Assembly (NCBI GenBank): GCA_034412795.1
Contig: DAOUMD010000217.1
Location: forward strand, 1 to 64,000
DNA length: 64,000 nucleotides
Origin: JAUVPY01 sp034412795
GTDB lineage: Bacteria; Chloroflexota; Anaerolineae; 4572-78; NAK82
Direction: 5' to 3'
In this document: piece by piece, positions 44,415 to 52,400 of the stretch
How the letters are laid out: each line of letters begins with the position of its first letter
Position numbering within the stretch: the first letter of the stretch is position 1
Translations under genes and position numbers: made by a program
The notes under the pieces: model-generated
Told to the model about the DNA's origin: nothing
Seen by the model: the letters and a program-made list of their open reading frames with translations, nothing else
The model's database searches: none

Positions 44415-44674
44415 TAGTTGCAACCGCAGGCCGAGCTCTGCGGAACCTAGCGAAGTGAGAAATCATGCTCACCCGCCTCCCCCAACCCTAACCCTCCTCC
44501 TCGCCGCAGGCGCGACCACCCTGCCTCCTAGCCAGGTCCAGCCCTTCAGAGCCAGGCGGAGCGGGGTCGTGCAGGAAATGGAACAACAAGGAGAAGTACG
44601 AGCATTTGTACGATGCGAGCGGGGGGTCAGTGTATTGTTATCAGCACAGGCCAAGACCATGGAGGTCAGTAGAC
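44415..44674. other. Gene-poor GC-rich spacer with short repeats
   Basis: It contains CTAGCCAGGTCCAG...CAGGCGGAGCGGG (44528-44566), repeated in variant form at 44981-45021 and 45560-45595. No ribosome-site-backed gene was seen before 44675. Confidence 0.45.
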
Positions 44675-44939
44675 ATGACGCAAAACCTCGGCTACCAAGA
44701 TCTGGCAAGCCCGGAAAGGGTGCATTGCCCCTATTGCGGTGAAGCGACCCCGGCCCAAGATTTGCCGCCACTGTGGCGGCTACCCGAGAGAAGGGTACTA
44801 CGGACATCCAAGATTTCAGGTCAGGACGACGCACATAAAGGTCGGGTTCTTTGAAGGGTTGCATTTCGGATTAGGTTTGCTGGTTTCAGGTTGTTTTATT
44901 TATAATTATTATGTCAACTATTTTCGTGTATGGAGGTGA
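44675..44939 (+). pseudogene. Frameshifted double zinc-ribbon membrane protein
   Basis: The ATG at 44675 has GGAGGT eight bases upstream. The frame encodes MTQNLGYQDL and VHCPYCGE, then loses sense. The next frame continues with KICRHCGGYPREGYYGHPRF and a membrane helix FGLGLLVSGCFIYNYYVNYF, ending at 44939. Two CxxC knuckles in different frames, normally paired in one zinc ribbon, show a frameshift near 44745-44765 (a C/G run), either real or a sequencing error. Confidence 0.6.
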
Positions 44940-44980
44940 AATGCTGGCCCTTTTTCCAAGCGGATTGTTTCGGTAATCAC

Positions 44981-45021
44981 TCTAGCCAGGTCCAGTGGTG
45001 GGCCTGGCGGAGCGGGCAGCC
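44981..45021. repeat. CTAGCCAGGTCC...GGCGGAGCGGG repeat
   Basis: One of three related GC-rich segments (44528-44566; 45560-45595 is more diverged, CTAGCCC...GGCTAGGCGAGGCGGGG). Each lies in spacer DNA around the small genes. Confidence 0.5.
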
Positions 45022-45167
45022 CCCAGCCCGAGATCCGCGTCACCGCGCCCGGCTATCTCCCGTGGGGCGCGAGGCCGCGGAGGGGGAGAGGGAGTTATAA
45101 GCTGGTACACAGGGGGGTGAGGTTAGTGCGGGCGAGAGCGAACGATTTACCTACAAAGGAGACTACC

Positions 45168-45446
45168 ATGCAACAATGGCAATATCTGTTCGTAACTTGC
45201 GAAGCTGATGAACAAAGTATCAACGCCATATCGGTAAACGGCACACCTGTTGCCAGTCAGCCGTGGGCGGAGCGAAGAGAAGGAAATATACTCTTACTAC
45301 CCCGAGCAAAGGACCAATCGCCGCAGCCTGTGGCCCTCCACAAACTGAGTAAAGACCTTGGCGAGATGGGTTGGGAATTATTCGCTATCGGATGGGATGA
45401 ACCTATGACCGCTGTCTTCAAGCGCCCGAAGCCTATGGGACAGTGA
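45168..45446 (+). CDS. Small hypothetical protein (DUF4177-like)
   Basis: 92 residues from the ATG at 45168 (AAAGGAGACTACC before it). It has the pattern of DUF4177-type proteins: an initial WQYLFVTCEAD, a central LSKDLGEMGWELFAIGW and a final AVFKRPK. No catalytic motif and no signal peptide. Function unknown. Confidence 0.6.
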   Translation: MQQWQYLFVTCEADEQSINAISVNGTPVASQPWAERREGNILLLPRAKDQSPQPVALHKLSKDLGEMGWELFAIGWDEPMTAVFKRPKPMGQ

Positions 45447-45655
45447 CAAGACGGCGGTCAGACCGCCAAGTTGGCCAATCAACAAGACGGGATTGCCTAT
45501 CTTTCTTCTCCTCATCCCGTCATCGTCGCAGCCGCCATCGCCTTCCCCCAGATCTGGCCTCTAGCCCTTTAGGGCTAGGCGAGGCGGGGCAAGGAAAGGT
45601 GATGGCCGAAAAAGTAATGTTATTACGTTTATTCAAATAGAGCGCCAAACTCGAT

Positions 45656-46087
45656 CTAGGGAGGGCCGGCGGCTTTGTCTACCCTATCGAGAAATTCGAA
45701 AAACTGGTTAAGGAGGCTTGGTAAGTCGGTCTTTTTTCTTGATTTAGGTGTTGATGGGGTTCTCGTGTGGCGTGTTGTTGACGAATTCACTACTTCGGGA
45801 GGTGCGTAGAGGATTGGAACGCCTTCTTTTTGGAGAACCAGGTAAGCCCATTGGGCCTTAGCCTTTGGCACACTGAACATGAGCGTTTCCATGTCAAGCG
45901 TATACATTAGACCCCAGACCCGGATGCCGTGTTGTGTCAATAGACGCTTGATGCCACGCCTGTCCCATTTCGATAGAGCGGGAATGCCAAAATGACTACA
46001 AGGCGCGTTTAGGATATCTTGAATGAAAGCCGCGGCTGGTGTGATCCAGTTGAAGCTACTCCCAATTTCCATCATTGGGTCCGGCAT
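45656..46087 (-). CDS. Hypothetical protein
   Basis: 143 residues from the ATG at 46087, which has an excellent AGGAGGCTAAT site. I recognise no domain. The middle part (ALSKWDRRGIKRLLTQHGIRVWGLMY, in two pieces around LTQHG) is mixed alpha/beta, followed by a Ser/Thr/Arg-rich linker and a short C-terminal helix LLNQFFEFLDRVD. Moderately AT-rich. Orphan gene in the accessory region. Confidence 0.55.
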   Translation of the reverse strand: MPDPMMEIGSSFNWITPAAAFIQDILNAPCSHFGIPALSKWDRRGIKRLLTQHGIRVWGLMYTLDMETLMFSVPKAKAQWAYLVLQKEGVPILYAPPEVVNSSTTRHTRTPSTPKSRKKTDLPSLLNQFFEFLDRVDKAAGPP

Positions 46088-46187
46088 ATTAGCCTCCTGA
46101 AAACAGCTCTTTAAGCCTTCGAACATTTGTTCTACCATCCATTATACCATAAGGTGTCAATAGACTCCAGATCAAGAGGCCTGCCTG

Positions 46188-46475
46188 ATGGATATCGAAA
46201 TCGTTTGTGTTGGATGGATGTTCGGGGCGATTCATGCCGGTATCATTGGATGGCTTCTTTTCCAGATGAGGGCAGCCCAGTTGAAAATGGGGCACAGCGA
46301 CCGTACGCTGGATAAATTCCCAGACTCTGCACAACCGGACTTGACGGCTCGTAAGCTGATGAGGACCGCTCAACAGGCAAGACTTGCGTATATCTTATAT
46401 TTGACTACCTTACTTTTTGTTCTCGTATCATGTCCTGTCCTATTCTTTATCCTCGTGCTTCCGGCAATTTCGTAA
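46188..46475 (+). CDS. Small two-helix membrane protein
   Basis: 95 residues; hydrophobic helices at residues about 6-26 (VGWMFGAIHAGIIGWLLF) and 68-92 (LYLTTLLFVLVSCPVLFFIL), joined by a polar loop. Weak ribosome site. It diverges from the hypothetical gene at 45656-46087. Its stop TAA lies exactly at the edge of a dispersed repeat, so the original 3' end may be lost. Function unknown. Confidence 0.45.
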   Translation: MDIEIVCVGWMFGAIHAGIIGWLLFQMRAAQLKMGHSDRTLDKFPDSAQPDLTARKLMRTAQQARLAYILYLTTLLFVLVSCPVLFFILVLPAIS

Positions 46476-46535
46476 AAAGTCGCGGGGCGTTGAAACACCC
46501 CGCCGATATGCCAAACCTGTTAAAAACAGGTTAAG
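46474..46535. repeat. Dispersed GTTGAAACACCCC repeat, copy 2
   Basis: AAAAAGTCGCGGGGCGTTGA, AACACCCCGCCGATAT, then the hairpin AACCTGTTaaaAACAGGTT. Compare copies at 34732-34781 and 46649-46715. Confidence 0.75.
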
Positions 46536-46648
46536 GGACAAAGTTTTAGTGCGTTTTGAACGCACTTCCTCATATCAGCCGATGATTTTTATCATCGGCT
46601 CCGGCGCTCCACTCCACGCTCAAATGTGGTGCTACCTCAGCCAGAATG

Positions 46649-46715
46649 AGTCGTGGGGCGTTGAAACACCCCACTGATATGCGAAAACCTGTTAAAAACA
46701 GGTTAAGAGACAAAG
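46649..46715. repeat. Dispersed GTTGAAACACCCC repeat, copy 3
   Basis: GAGTCGTGGGGCGTTGAAAC, ACCCCACTGATAT, then AACCTGTTAAAAACAGGTTA. A short further piece, GACGTTGAAACACCC, lies at 46718-46732. The whole 46476-46905 spacer holds these repeats and no gene. Confidence 0.75.
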
Positions 46716-46813
46716 GGACGTTGAAACACCCTATTCTTTTTTGATGAAACACCCACTCACGCCACCAACGGCCACACCGGGAGCCGGCGACTGGCATGGC
46801 CACCTTGGTCTGG

Positions 46814-46851
46814 CATCGTCCGCGGACGTTCGCGGACGTTCACGGACGATG
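46814..46851. repeat. Hairpin built from three GCGGACGTT units
   Basis: CATCGTCCG (46814-46822) pairs with CGGACGATG (46843-46851). In and between the arms, the decamer CGCGGACGTT occurs twice and CACGGACGAT once. It lies 55 bp upstream of the STAND ATPase and may be regulatory. Confidence 0.55.
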
Positions 46852-46905
46852 CGCGCGGCGAGGCACGGCGAGGCGAGGAGCTAGCCACCCTTCGGGGAGA
46901 CATCC

Positions 46906-48945
46906 ATGACCGAACAGGAAGCCGTTCCAACTGACGCTTTTCCCGCCTACGAAGCCGGGCTGCGCCAACTGCTGGAGAAGCTCGGGCGCGACCATCCTCG
47001 TTATGCCGAGGCGCTCACTTATCAACAGCGGTTGGAGGAGAACCTCAGCCAGACTAAGCGATACGGGGGCACCGAGACCCGCCAAGCGGCGCGCGCCGAG
47101 GTCATTGATCGGCTGAATGAGTTGGCACTGACCGAGCTGGATGTCTCGTTTAATGAGCTGTGCCCAGGTCTGCCTACCCGACTGTATGAGCCTTCTACAC
47201 GCTTACCCCTCCAACGCCCTCCCCGCGCCACCCACTTCACCGGCCGTCAGGCCGAGCTAGACAAACTGATAGACGATCTCCAGCCTGGCCGGGTCGTCAC
47301 TCTGTGCGGCCCCGGCGGCGTCGGCAAGACCGCCCTGGCCGCCGAGGTGGTCTGGACCCTGGCCCCTGGGGACGAGCCGCCCGAGCGCTTTCCAGACGGC
47401 ATCATCTTCTACAGCTTCTACAACCAACCCCAGGCCGCCCTGGCCCTGGAGGCCATCGCCCGCGCCTACGGCGAGGACCCTCGCCCCACTCCACGCGACG
47501 CAGCCCAGCGCGCCCTGAGCGGCCGCGTGGCGCTGCTCATCCTGGATGGTGCCGAGAACGCCGACGACCTGGACGCGGTGCTGGACGTGGCCGGGCGCTG
47601 CGGGGTGCTGGTCACCACCCGCCGCCACACTGACGCCCCCGCCGCTTGGGACGACGTCGAGCCTCTGCCCAACCCCCAGGCAGTCGAGTTGCTGCAAGCC
47701 TGGGGCGGCGACTGGGCCGCCGACGAGGCCATCGCGGGGCGCATCTGCACCCTGCTAGGGGCGCTTCCCCTGGCGGTGCGCCTGGCGGGGCGATACATGG
47801 CCCAACGCGGGGAGGAGGCAGCCGACTACCTGGCCTGGCTGGAGGAGACGCCGCTGGCTGCGCTACATTTCGGAGACCGGCAGCGGGATAGCGTCGATGT
47901 GCTGCTGGCGCGTAGCGTGGACCAGGTGAGCGAGGCCGCCTGCGCCGCGCTGGGCGTGGCCGGGATCCTGGCCCTGGCGCCCTTCGATCGTGAGACGGTG
48001 GCTGCTGCACTGGACACGACGTCAGGCCAGATGGGCCGCGCCCTCGGCGATCTGGTAGACTATGGCCTGCTATTGCGGGGCGGGGATAAACGCTACCAAG
48101 TCAGCCACGCCCTGGTGCACACCTACACCCGGCGACGCCTACTTGTTTCAGCCGACACCTTCGATCGCCTGATAAACTACTACAACGCCTGGGCAAGGGA
48201 GCAAAGCCAGCAAGGCCGGGAGGGTTTCCGCCGTCTCGATATGGAGCGCGTGCATATGATGCAGTTGCAGTCCGACTGCATGGAACGTGAGGACTGGGAT
48301 GCAGCTAAGCGTTTAGCCTGGGCGATGGACAACTACTTGTTTGTAGGTAGTTATTCAACTGAGTGGCTGCAAATTGCCAAAGCAGCGTTAGCCGCAGCGC
48401 GTGCTTTGGGCGATCACCGAGATGAGGGGGCGTTTCTAAACAAGTTAGGTCTGGCTACTTATGGCTTGGGACAGGTAGCTCAAGCCATAACCTACTATGA
48501 GCAGGCTTTGCAGGTTGCCCGCAAAATCCGTCATCGCCAGGACGAAGGCATGGCGCTAGGCAACCTGGGTCTTGCCTATAGCGACCTGGGTCAGGTGGAG
48601 CGGGCGATAGAGTATCATGAGGGGGCGCTGGCCATCGACTGCGAGATCGGGGACCGGCGCGGCGAGGGGAATCAGTTAGGCAACCTGGGTCTTGCCTATA
48701 GCGCCCTGGGGCAGGTGGAGCGGGCGATAGAGCAGTATGAGCAGGCACTGGCCATCGCGCGCGAGATCGGCGACCGGCGCAATGAAGGAAACTGGTTAGG
48801 CAACCTGGGTGTTGCCTATAGCGACCTGGGGCAGGTGGAGCGGGCTCGAGATTACCTTCAGCAAGCCCTCGCTATCTTCGAAGAGATCAAATCTCCCTAT
48901 GCCGAGCAGGCACGCAGGCTATTGGCTGAGCTGGAGCAAGGATGA
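46906..48945 (+). CDS. NB-ARC-type STAND ATPase with TPR repeats
   Basis: 679 residues; GGGGAGACATCC before the ATG. An N-terminal helical region (10-90) has no recognised fold and may be an effector-adaptor domain. The ATPase has Walker A GPGGVGKTAL near residue 132, Walker B VALLILDGAEN and the sensor GVLVTTRRHTD. A winged-helix region (~340-420) and C-terminal TPRs follow, ending with three almost identical 40-residue units (GNLGLAYSDLGQVERAI). Such proteins sense a ligand with the repeats and oligomerise, often in antiphage defence. No effector gene is adjacent. Confidence 0.87.
   Translation: MTEQEAVPTDAFPAYEAGLRQLLEKLGRDHPRYAEALTYQQRLEENLSQTKRYGGTETRQAARAEVIDRLNELALTELDVSFNELCPGLPTRLYEPSTRLPLQRPPRATHFTGRQAELDKLIDDLQPGRVVTLCGPGGVGKTALAAEVVWTLAPGDEPPERFPDGIIFYSFYNQPQAALALEAIARAYGEDPRPTPRDAAQRALSGRVALLILDGAENADDLDAVLDVAGRCGVLVTTRRHTDAPAAWDDVEPLPNPQAVELLQAWGGDWAADEAIAGRICTLLGALPLAVRLAGRYMAQRGEEAADYLAWLEETPLAALHFGDRQRDSVDVLLARSVDQVSEAACAALGVAGILALAPFDRETVAAALDTTSGQMGRALGDLVDYGLLLRGGDKRYQVSHALVHTYTRRRLLVSADTFDRLINYYNAWAREQSQQGREGFRRLDMERVHMMQLQSDCMEREDWDAAKRLAWAMDNYLFVGSYSTEWLQIAKAALAAARALGDHRDEGAFLNKLGLATYGLGQVAQAITYYEQALQVARKIRHRQDEGMALGNLGLAYSDLGQVERAIEYHEGALAIDCEIGDRRGEGNQLGNLGLAYSALGQVERAIEQYEQALAIAREIGDRRNEGNWLGNLGVAYSDLGQVERARDYLQQALAIFEEIKSPYAEQARRLLAELEQG
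48559..48918. repeat. 120-bp tandem coding repeat in the STAND gene
   Basis: Units start at 48559, 48679 and 48799, each beginning GGCAACCTGGGT; the first 55 bases of each are almost identical. Each unit encodes one 40-residue TPR. The low silent divergence suggests recent duplication or homogenisation. Confidence 0.85.
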
Positions 48946-49120
48946 TGCCACGCCACCAGTCTTCACCCCCCCCATACTTCCACGCCGCCACGCAAAGCCC
49001 AGCTCCCTTAAACCGCACTGGAGCCTTCGGTCGCTCTGCTCCCTCGGCGATAACCCCACCTGGCCATACCACCCGATTGCCGCCCCGAAACCGGTGTGGA
49101 AGGGGGTCTTATGCCTGGCA

Positions 49121-49160
49121 CACAAAAACGACGGCGCCGGGTTAGCCCAGCGCCGTCGTT
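49121..49160 (-). terminator. Strong intrinsic terminator
   Basis: On the minus strand, the stem AACGACGGCGC(tGGG) / (CCcg)GCGCCGTCGTT is followed by TTTTTGTG. It terminates the Ca-binding protein gene whose stop lies at 49185. Confidence 0.85.
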
Positions 49161-49184
49161 GCTATCTGGTCGTACGCCAGATGT

Positions 49185-49565
49185 CTATTGTTCCAGCCAG
49201 TCGCAGATGCCGTTGCCGTCTTCGTCCACAAAGTTCGCCCCACGCATCCCCTGGCCTCGCCCGGCCATGCCGCGACCCTGCCCCCGCGACGCATCCCCCG
49301 CCCCGCGGCCGTAGCCCAGGGCCTGGCCAACGTTGTCGCATTCGCCGTCGCCATCGGCATCCACGAAGCGATCGTTCACGCCGTCGCCGTCCTCGTCCAC
49401 AAAGCCGTAGGCGTTTCCTACTCCCTGCCCCTGGCCGGGACCGTCGAAATCGCGCACACCGTCTCGCGTGCCGTCAGGTCCTTGAGCGAAAGCCGCACCG
49501 GCGATCACGACTGTCAGGCTCAGAGCGAGCACTACTGCCAAACCGATTACTGAAAAGCGTTTCAT
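49185..49565 (-). CDS. Secreted protein with acidic calcium-binding-type repeats
   Basis: 126 residues from the second ATG (49565), which is correctly spaced from AGGAG. Signal peptide residues 1-27, ending AGAAFA. The mature part has three DxDGDG loops (VDEDGDGVNDRF, VDADGDGECD, VDEDGNGICD), like EF-hand or thrombospondin type-3 calcium loops, separated by a Gly/Arg-rich stretch. Two cysteines sit in the last two loops. Probably a small extracellular calcium-binding protein. Single gene with its own terminator. Confidence 0.75.
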   Translation of the reverse strand: MKRFSVIGLAVVLALSLTVVIAGAAFAQGPDGTRDGVRDFDGPGQGQGVGNAYGFVDEDGDGVNDRFVDADGDGECDNVGQALGYGRGAGDASRGQGRGMAGRGQGMRGANFVDEDGNGICDWLEQ

Positions 49566-49699
49566 AGTTACCATCTCCTGTGGTTTATGTTTTTTGGTCC
49601 TGGTGATGAGTGTCTCATCACCTTTCTACCCACAGGATACCATTCAAATATGAAGACATGATGCGCTAAAAATGAAGATAGTGTGAATAATTCGGGGAG

Positions 49700-49876
49700 G
49701 GTTCACTATTGGGTTGACACTTCTTAGCGGTCAAATCAAAAAAAAGTAACCTCGTAAAACGTAAAACGTGATGCGTGATGCGTGAAACGTGAATATACCC
49801 ATCACGCGTCACGGATCACGCATCACGTCTTACGTTTTACGGATGTGTCTGGCAAAGCAGGCCAATTTGTCAATCC
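49700..49876. mobile_element. MITE-like element, copy C
   Basis: The left end GGTTCACTATTGGGTTGACA is shared with copy B, and the right end TGTGTCTGGCAAAGCAGGCC with copy A. Inside are CTCGTAAAACGTAAAACGTG and ACGTTTTACGG, plus tandem GTGATGC units. It lies just past the last gene of the catabolic operon. Confidence 0.65.
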
Positions 49877-49907
49877 GAGGCGAGCGCCACCAAGATTGGG
49901 CACTACC

Positions 49908-50915
49908 CTATCTCAAAGGGATGGAATCGCGCTCATCTTGAGTCATCATGGGAAGCAGTGCCTGGCCGACGTCGGTTCGATGGCCGTGGGAGTCGTGAAT
50001 ACAGAAGCCGAGGCCTTGCGGATTTCCCGCATCATCGCTCGTTCCCCGAACAGAACAACAACCATATTCCCCCATCTTGTTGAGGGCGACGATCTTCAAG
50101 TTGAATATCGGGTTCCCATTGTGGCGGTCTACTACCCGGCGGCAGACGTGATGGCAGGCCTCTTGAGGCGACATACCCTCCCGCATTTTCTCAACGGCCA
50201 GAAAGCTGGCGCAGACTTTGATAGACTCTTCGCCGTGTCCTGTCGCCCCGGCCGCCCCGACGTCATTATCCACATATAGGCCGGCGCCGATGACGGCCGA
50301 ATCGCCGACGCGGCCCACAAGCTTAAAGTGATGCCCCACGGTGCTGGTTACGCCGGCTATGTCACCCTGAGCGTCCAGAACCAGCACGTTTATCGTTCCC
50401 CCTCCTTCAGGTTTGTATCCTCTTTTCGGTGGGTGGTAGTAGCTTCTTGTGCCTTGGTTTTCCTTCCATTCCACCCAGTGTTCCCGCGCTTCTTCGGTCA
50501 AAAGATCCTCTTCTTTGAAGCCATGCATCTTTGCGAATTTGAGGGCGCCTTTGCCGACCAGCACCAGATGATCGGTCCGTTCCATAACCAGGCGGGCGAC
50601 GGAACAGGGGGTTTTGATGTTTTCCAGGGCAGCTACGGCACCGGCATCGTTCCCATCGGGACCAGACATTACACAGGCATCGAGTTGGAGGAACCCCTCT
50701 TCGTTTGGGTCTCCTCCATAGCCCACAGTCGTGTCCCTGGGGTCAAGCTCCGAGACATTGGTCGCTTTTTCTGCCGCATCCAGGGGACTGCCCCCATTCT
50801 GCAACACTTCCCAGGCGGCCGTGGTTATCGCCTGGCTCACATCAGGGTTTACCTTGCTGGTCACGATGAGGGGCCGGTTGGGTAGGGCCGGACGATGTGT
50901 TTTTTCAGGGCTCAT
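49908..50915 (-). CDS. Glycosylasparaginase / isoaspartyl-peptidase-type Ntn hydrolase
   Basis: 335 residues from the ATG at 50915, 11 bp after the M24 gene. The asparaginase-2 fold: an N-terminal half with DTTVGYGGDPNEEGFLQLDA, then the autocleavage site GGGTINVLVLD with the nucleophile Thr, then KLVGRVGDSAVIGAGLYVD and GHGEES. The GRVGDS-type motif and the overall pattern resemble N4-(beta-N-acetylglucosaminyl)-L-asparaginase more than plant-type asparaginase. It would cut GlcNAc-Asn linkages or isoaspartyl dipeptides. No signal peptide. Last gene of the catabolic operon. Confidence 0.82.
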   Translation of the reverse strand: MSPEKTHRPALPNRPLIVTSKVNPDVSQAITTAAWEVLQNGGSPLDAAEKATNVSELDPRDTTVGYGGDPNEEGFLQLDACVMSGPDGNDAGAVAALENIKTPCSVARLVMERTDHLVLVGKGALKFAKMHGFKEEDLLTEEAREHWVEWKENQGTRSYYHPPKRGYKPEGGGTINVLVLDAQGDIAGVTSTVGHHFKLVGRVGDSAVIGAGLYVDNDVGAAGATGHGEESIKVCASFLAVEKMREGMSPQEACHHVCRRVVDRHNGNPIFNLKIVALNKMGEYGCCSVRGTSDDAGNPQGLGFCIHDSHGHRTDVGQALLPMMTQDERDSIPLR

Positions 50916-50926
50916 GTTTCTTTGTC

Positions 50927-52195
50927 CTATACCAGGTAGAATTCGGTCTGGCGAGTGTTCAGGGGGCGGCAGCCCTCCTTGGTGAAGACTACGTTTTCTT
51001 CCAAGCCGAACAATACCTCCTGCCCATCCCATTCGGGAAGCGGCCCCTTGACCGAAAGCTCCATGGTAAAAGTGTAATTGTACTCCAGCCGCACGTCACC
51101 CCGGTCCGGGCAGCACTCCTGCTCCCAGGGGAGCCCGATCAGGGGACCTGGCTCGTGGAGATACAGGCCCAACGAGTGCGAGTACACGCGCGGATTGGAC
51201 ACGCCTTCGCCACGCGCCCGCGTGAGGATGTTGTGTAACAGTTCGTTTCCGGTGAGCGCCTGTTTGAACTCGGCCATGAAGATGTCCTGGAGACGGTTGG
51301 CCTCGGCCAGAAGCTGCTTCACACCGGCCGGGGCGTCGTCCTCACCCGGGCGCAGCACGTAGGCCAATTGCTGGTGGTCGGTGTTGAGACGGAGATAGTG
51401 GATGCCCACGTCGCAATGGATCACGTCCCCGGCGCGGATGACCTGATCGTTCTCGCCATACTGCTCCTTCTTAGCTGCGTCCCGCACCAGGTTAAAGAAG
51501 GGACGGAAGGCGAGGGACAGGCCCAGGTTGGCGCTCCGCTGCCAGTAGTACCACACCAGGTCCTGGACTGTGGTCACGCCGGGTACGATGGCCTTGCGGC
51601 TGTAACATTCGGCGATGAGTTGGTGGGCTACCTGGACCACGTGCTCGTAGACCTCGACCTCGTCGTCGGTGAGCGTCGCCAGCCAGCGCGTCGCGGCGGT
51701 CTCGGCCGATACCAGCCGGTCGACGTACTTGGGCGGCAGCTTATCCACCAGTTGCAGATAAAGATTATGGGTCAGGCCGCCGGCCGCCCACTCGACGGAG
51801 CCGATATTGATGCCGATCCGCTCGGGATCCCGATCCTCGATGATCTCCAGCAGGAGGGGCCATTGCTTCTCCTCCAACTGGCCGGTATAGGGCCGGTCAT
51901 AGAGATCGTGCGTGTTGGTGCCGGAGATGTTGATCCCTTCGATGCCACGCCCCTCCCCCCGGTCGTAGAAAACGAGTATCTGGAGGATCGGGCACCAGGT
52001 GTCCATGGGGATCATTGTCCGGAATACGGGGTCGAGGTCGTCCTCCTGGCAGAGGATCAACCACATGTCCAACCCGGCCTCACGCATCGCGATGGGCAGG
52101 ACGGTGTCCAGACGTTGGCGGAGATTGCGGTTGATGACCTCAGCCTGCCGCCGCATCGGCAGGACCTGTGGAAAGCCATCAAGATTGGTTGTCAT
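50927..52195 (-). CDS. M24-family aminopeptidase (Xaa-Pro type)
   Basis: 422 residues from the ATG at 52195. A creatinase/prolidase N-domain is followed by the pita-bread catalytic domain. Metal ligands: Asp in DVIHCDVGIHY and LNTDHQQ, His in SHSLGLYLHEPG, Glu in TFTMELSV and VVFTKEG. Cytoplasmic. It removes N-terminal residues next to proline. It lies between the amidohydrolase and the glycosylasparaginase, so it probably trims imported peptides. Confidence 0.86.
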   Translation of the reverse strand: MTTNLDGFPQVLPMRRQAEVINRNLRQRLDTVLPIAMREAGLDMWLILCQEDDLDPVFRTMIPMDTWCPILQILVFYDRGEGRGIEGINISGTNTHDLYDRPYTGQLEEKQWPLLLEIIEDRDPERIGINIGSVEWAAGGLTHNLYLQLVDKLPPKYVDRLVSAETAATRWLATLTDDEVEVYEHVVQVAHQLIAECYSRKAIVPGVTTVQDLVWYYWQRSANLGLSLAFRPFFNLVRDAAKKEQYGENDQVIRAGDVIHCDVGIHYLRLNTDHQQLAYVLRPGEDDAPAGVKQLLAEANRLQDIFMAEFKQALTGNELLHNILTRARGEGVSNPRVYSHSLGLYLHEPGPLIGLPWEQECCPDRGDVRLEYNYTFTMELSVKGPLPEWDGQEVLFGLEENVVFTKEGCRPLNTRQTEFYLV

Positions 52196-52221
52196 AGTAG
52201 CCTGTACTCCCTTGTGTATTT

Positions 52222-52400
52222 CTAGCACACCGAGGCGCAAATGGGTCCATAGTTATTTGCTCGCCAGGGATTGGCAAATCCCAGCCTTTTGCCCCCAAAT
52301 CGAAGATTTGGCAAAATCGGGGATTTGGCAAAATCGGGGATTTGGCAATCCCCTCGGAGCAAAACTAACTATTGGCTTACTTACGCCTCAGTGTACTAGC
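52222..52400. mobile_element. TIR element 'GCGTAAATGGG', copy 1
   Basis: Imperfect ~33-bp inverted ends: CTAGCACACCGAGGCG on the left; GCTAGTACACTGAGGCG on the right, read from the minus strand. A related element lies at 54715-54837. The right end overlaps the last codons and stop of the amidohydrolase gene. The middle holds a 17-bp tandem repeat (GGGGATTTGGCAAAATC) at 52300-52350. Confidence 0.7.

Noticed and set aside
44415..45167. Template repeat or reverse transcriptase for a diversity-generating retroelement
   Set aside because: No RT motif (such as YxDD) in any frame and no adenine-rich near-copy of the TIR-FGE gene end; the AACAACAAGG stretch at 44580-44590 does not extend into similarity.
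46474..46735. CRISPR-like spaced repeats
   Set aside because: Only two full copies and a fragment, ~175 bp apart, unequal spacing, no cas genes, and a matching copy 12 kb away; a dispersed repeat fits better.
48809..49567. A 252-codon plus-strand frame
   Set aside because: It spans the STAND gene end, the terminator and the antisense of the calcium-loop gene; its Arg/Pro/Ser-rich composition is typical of shadow frames.
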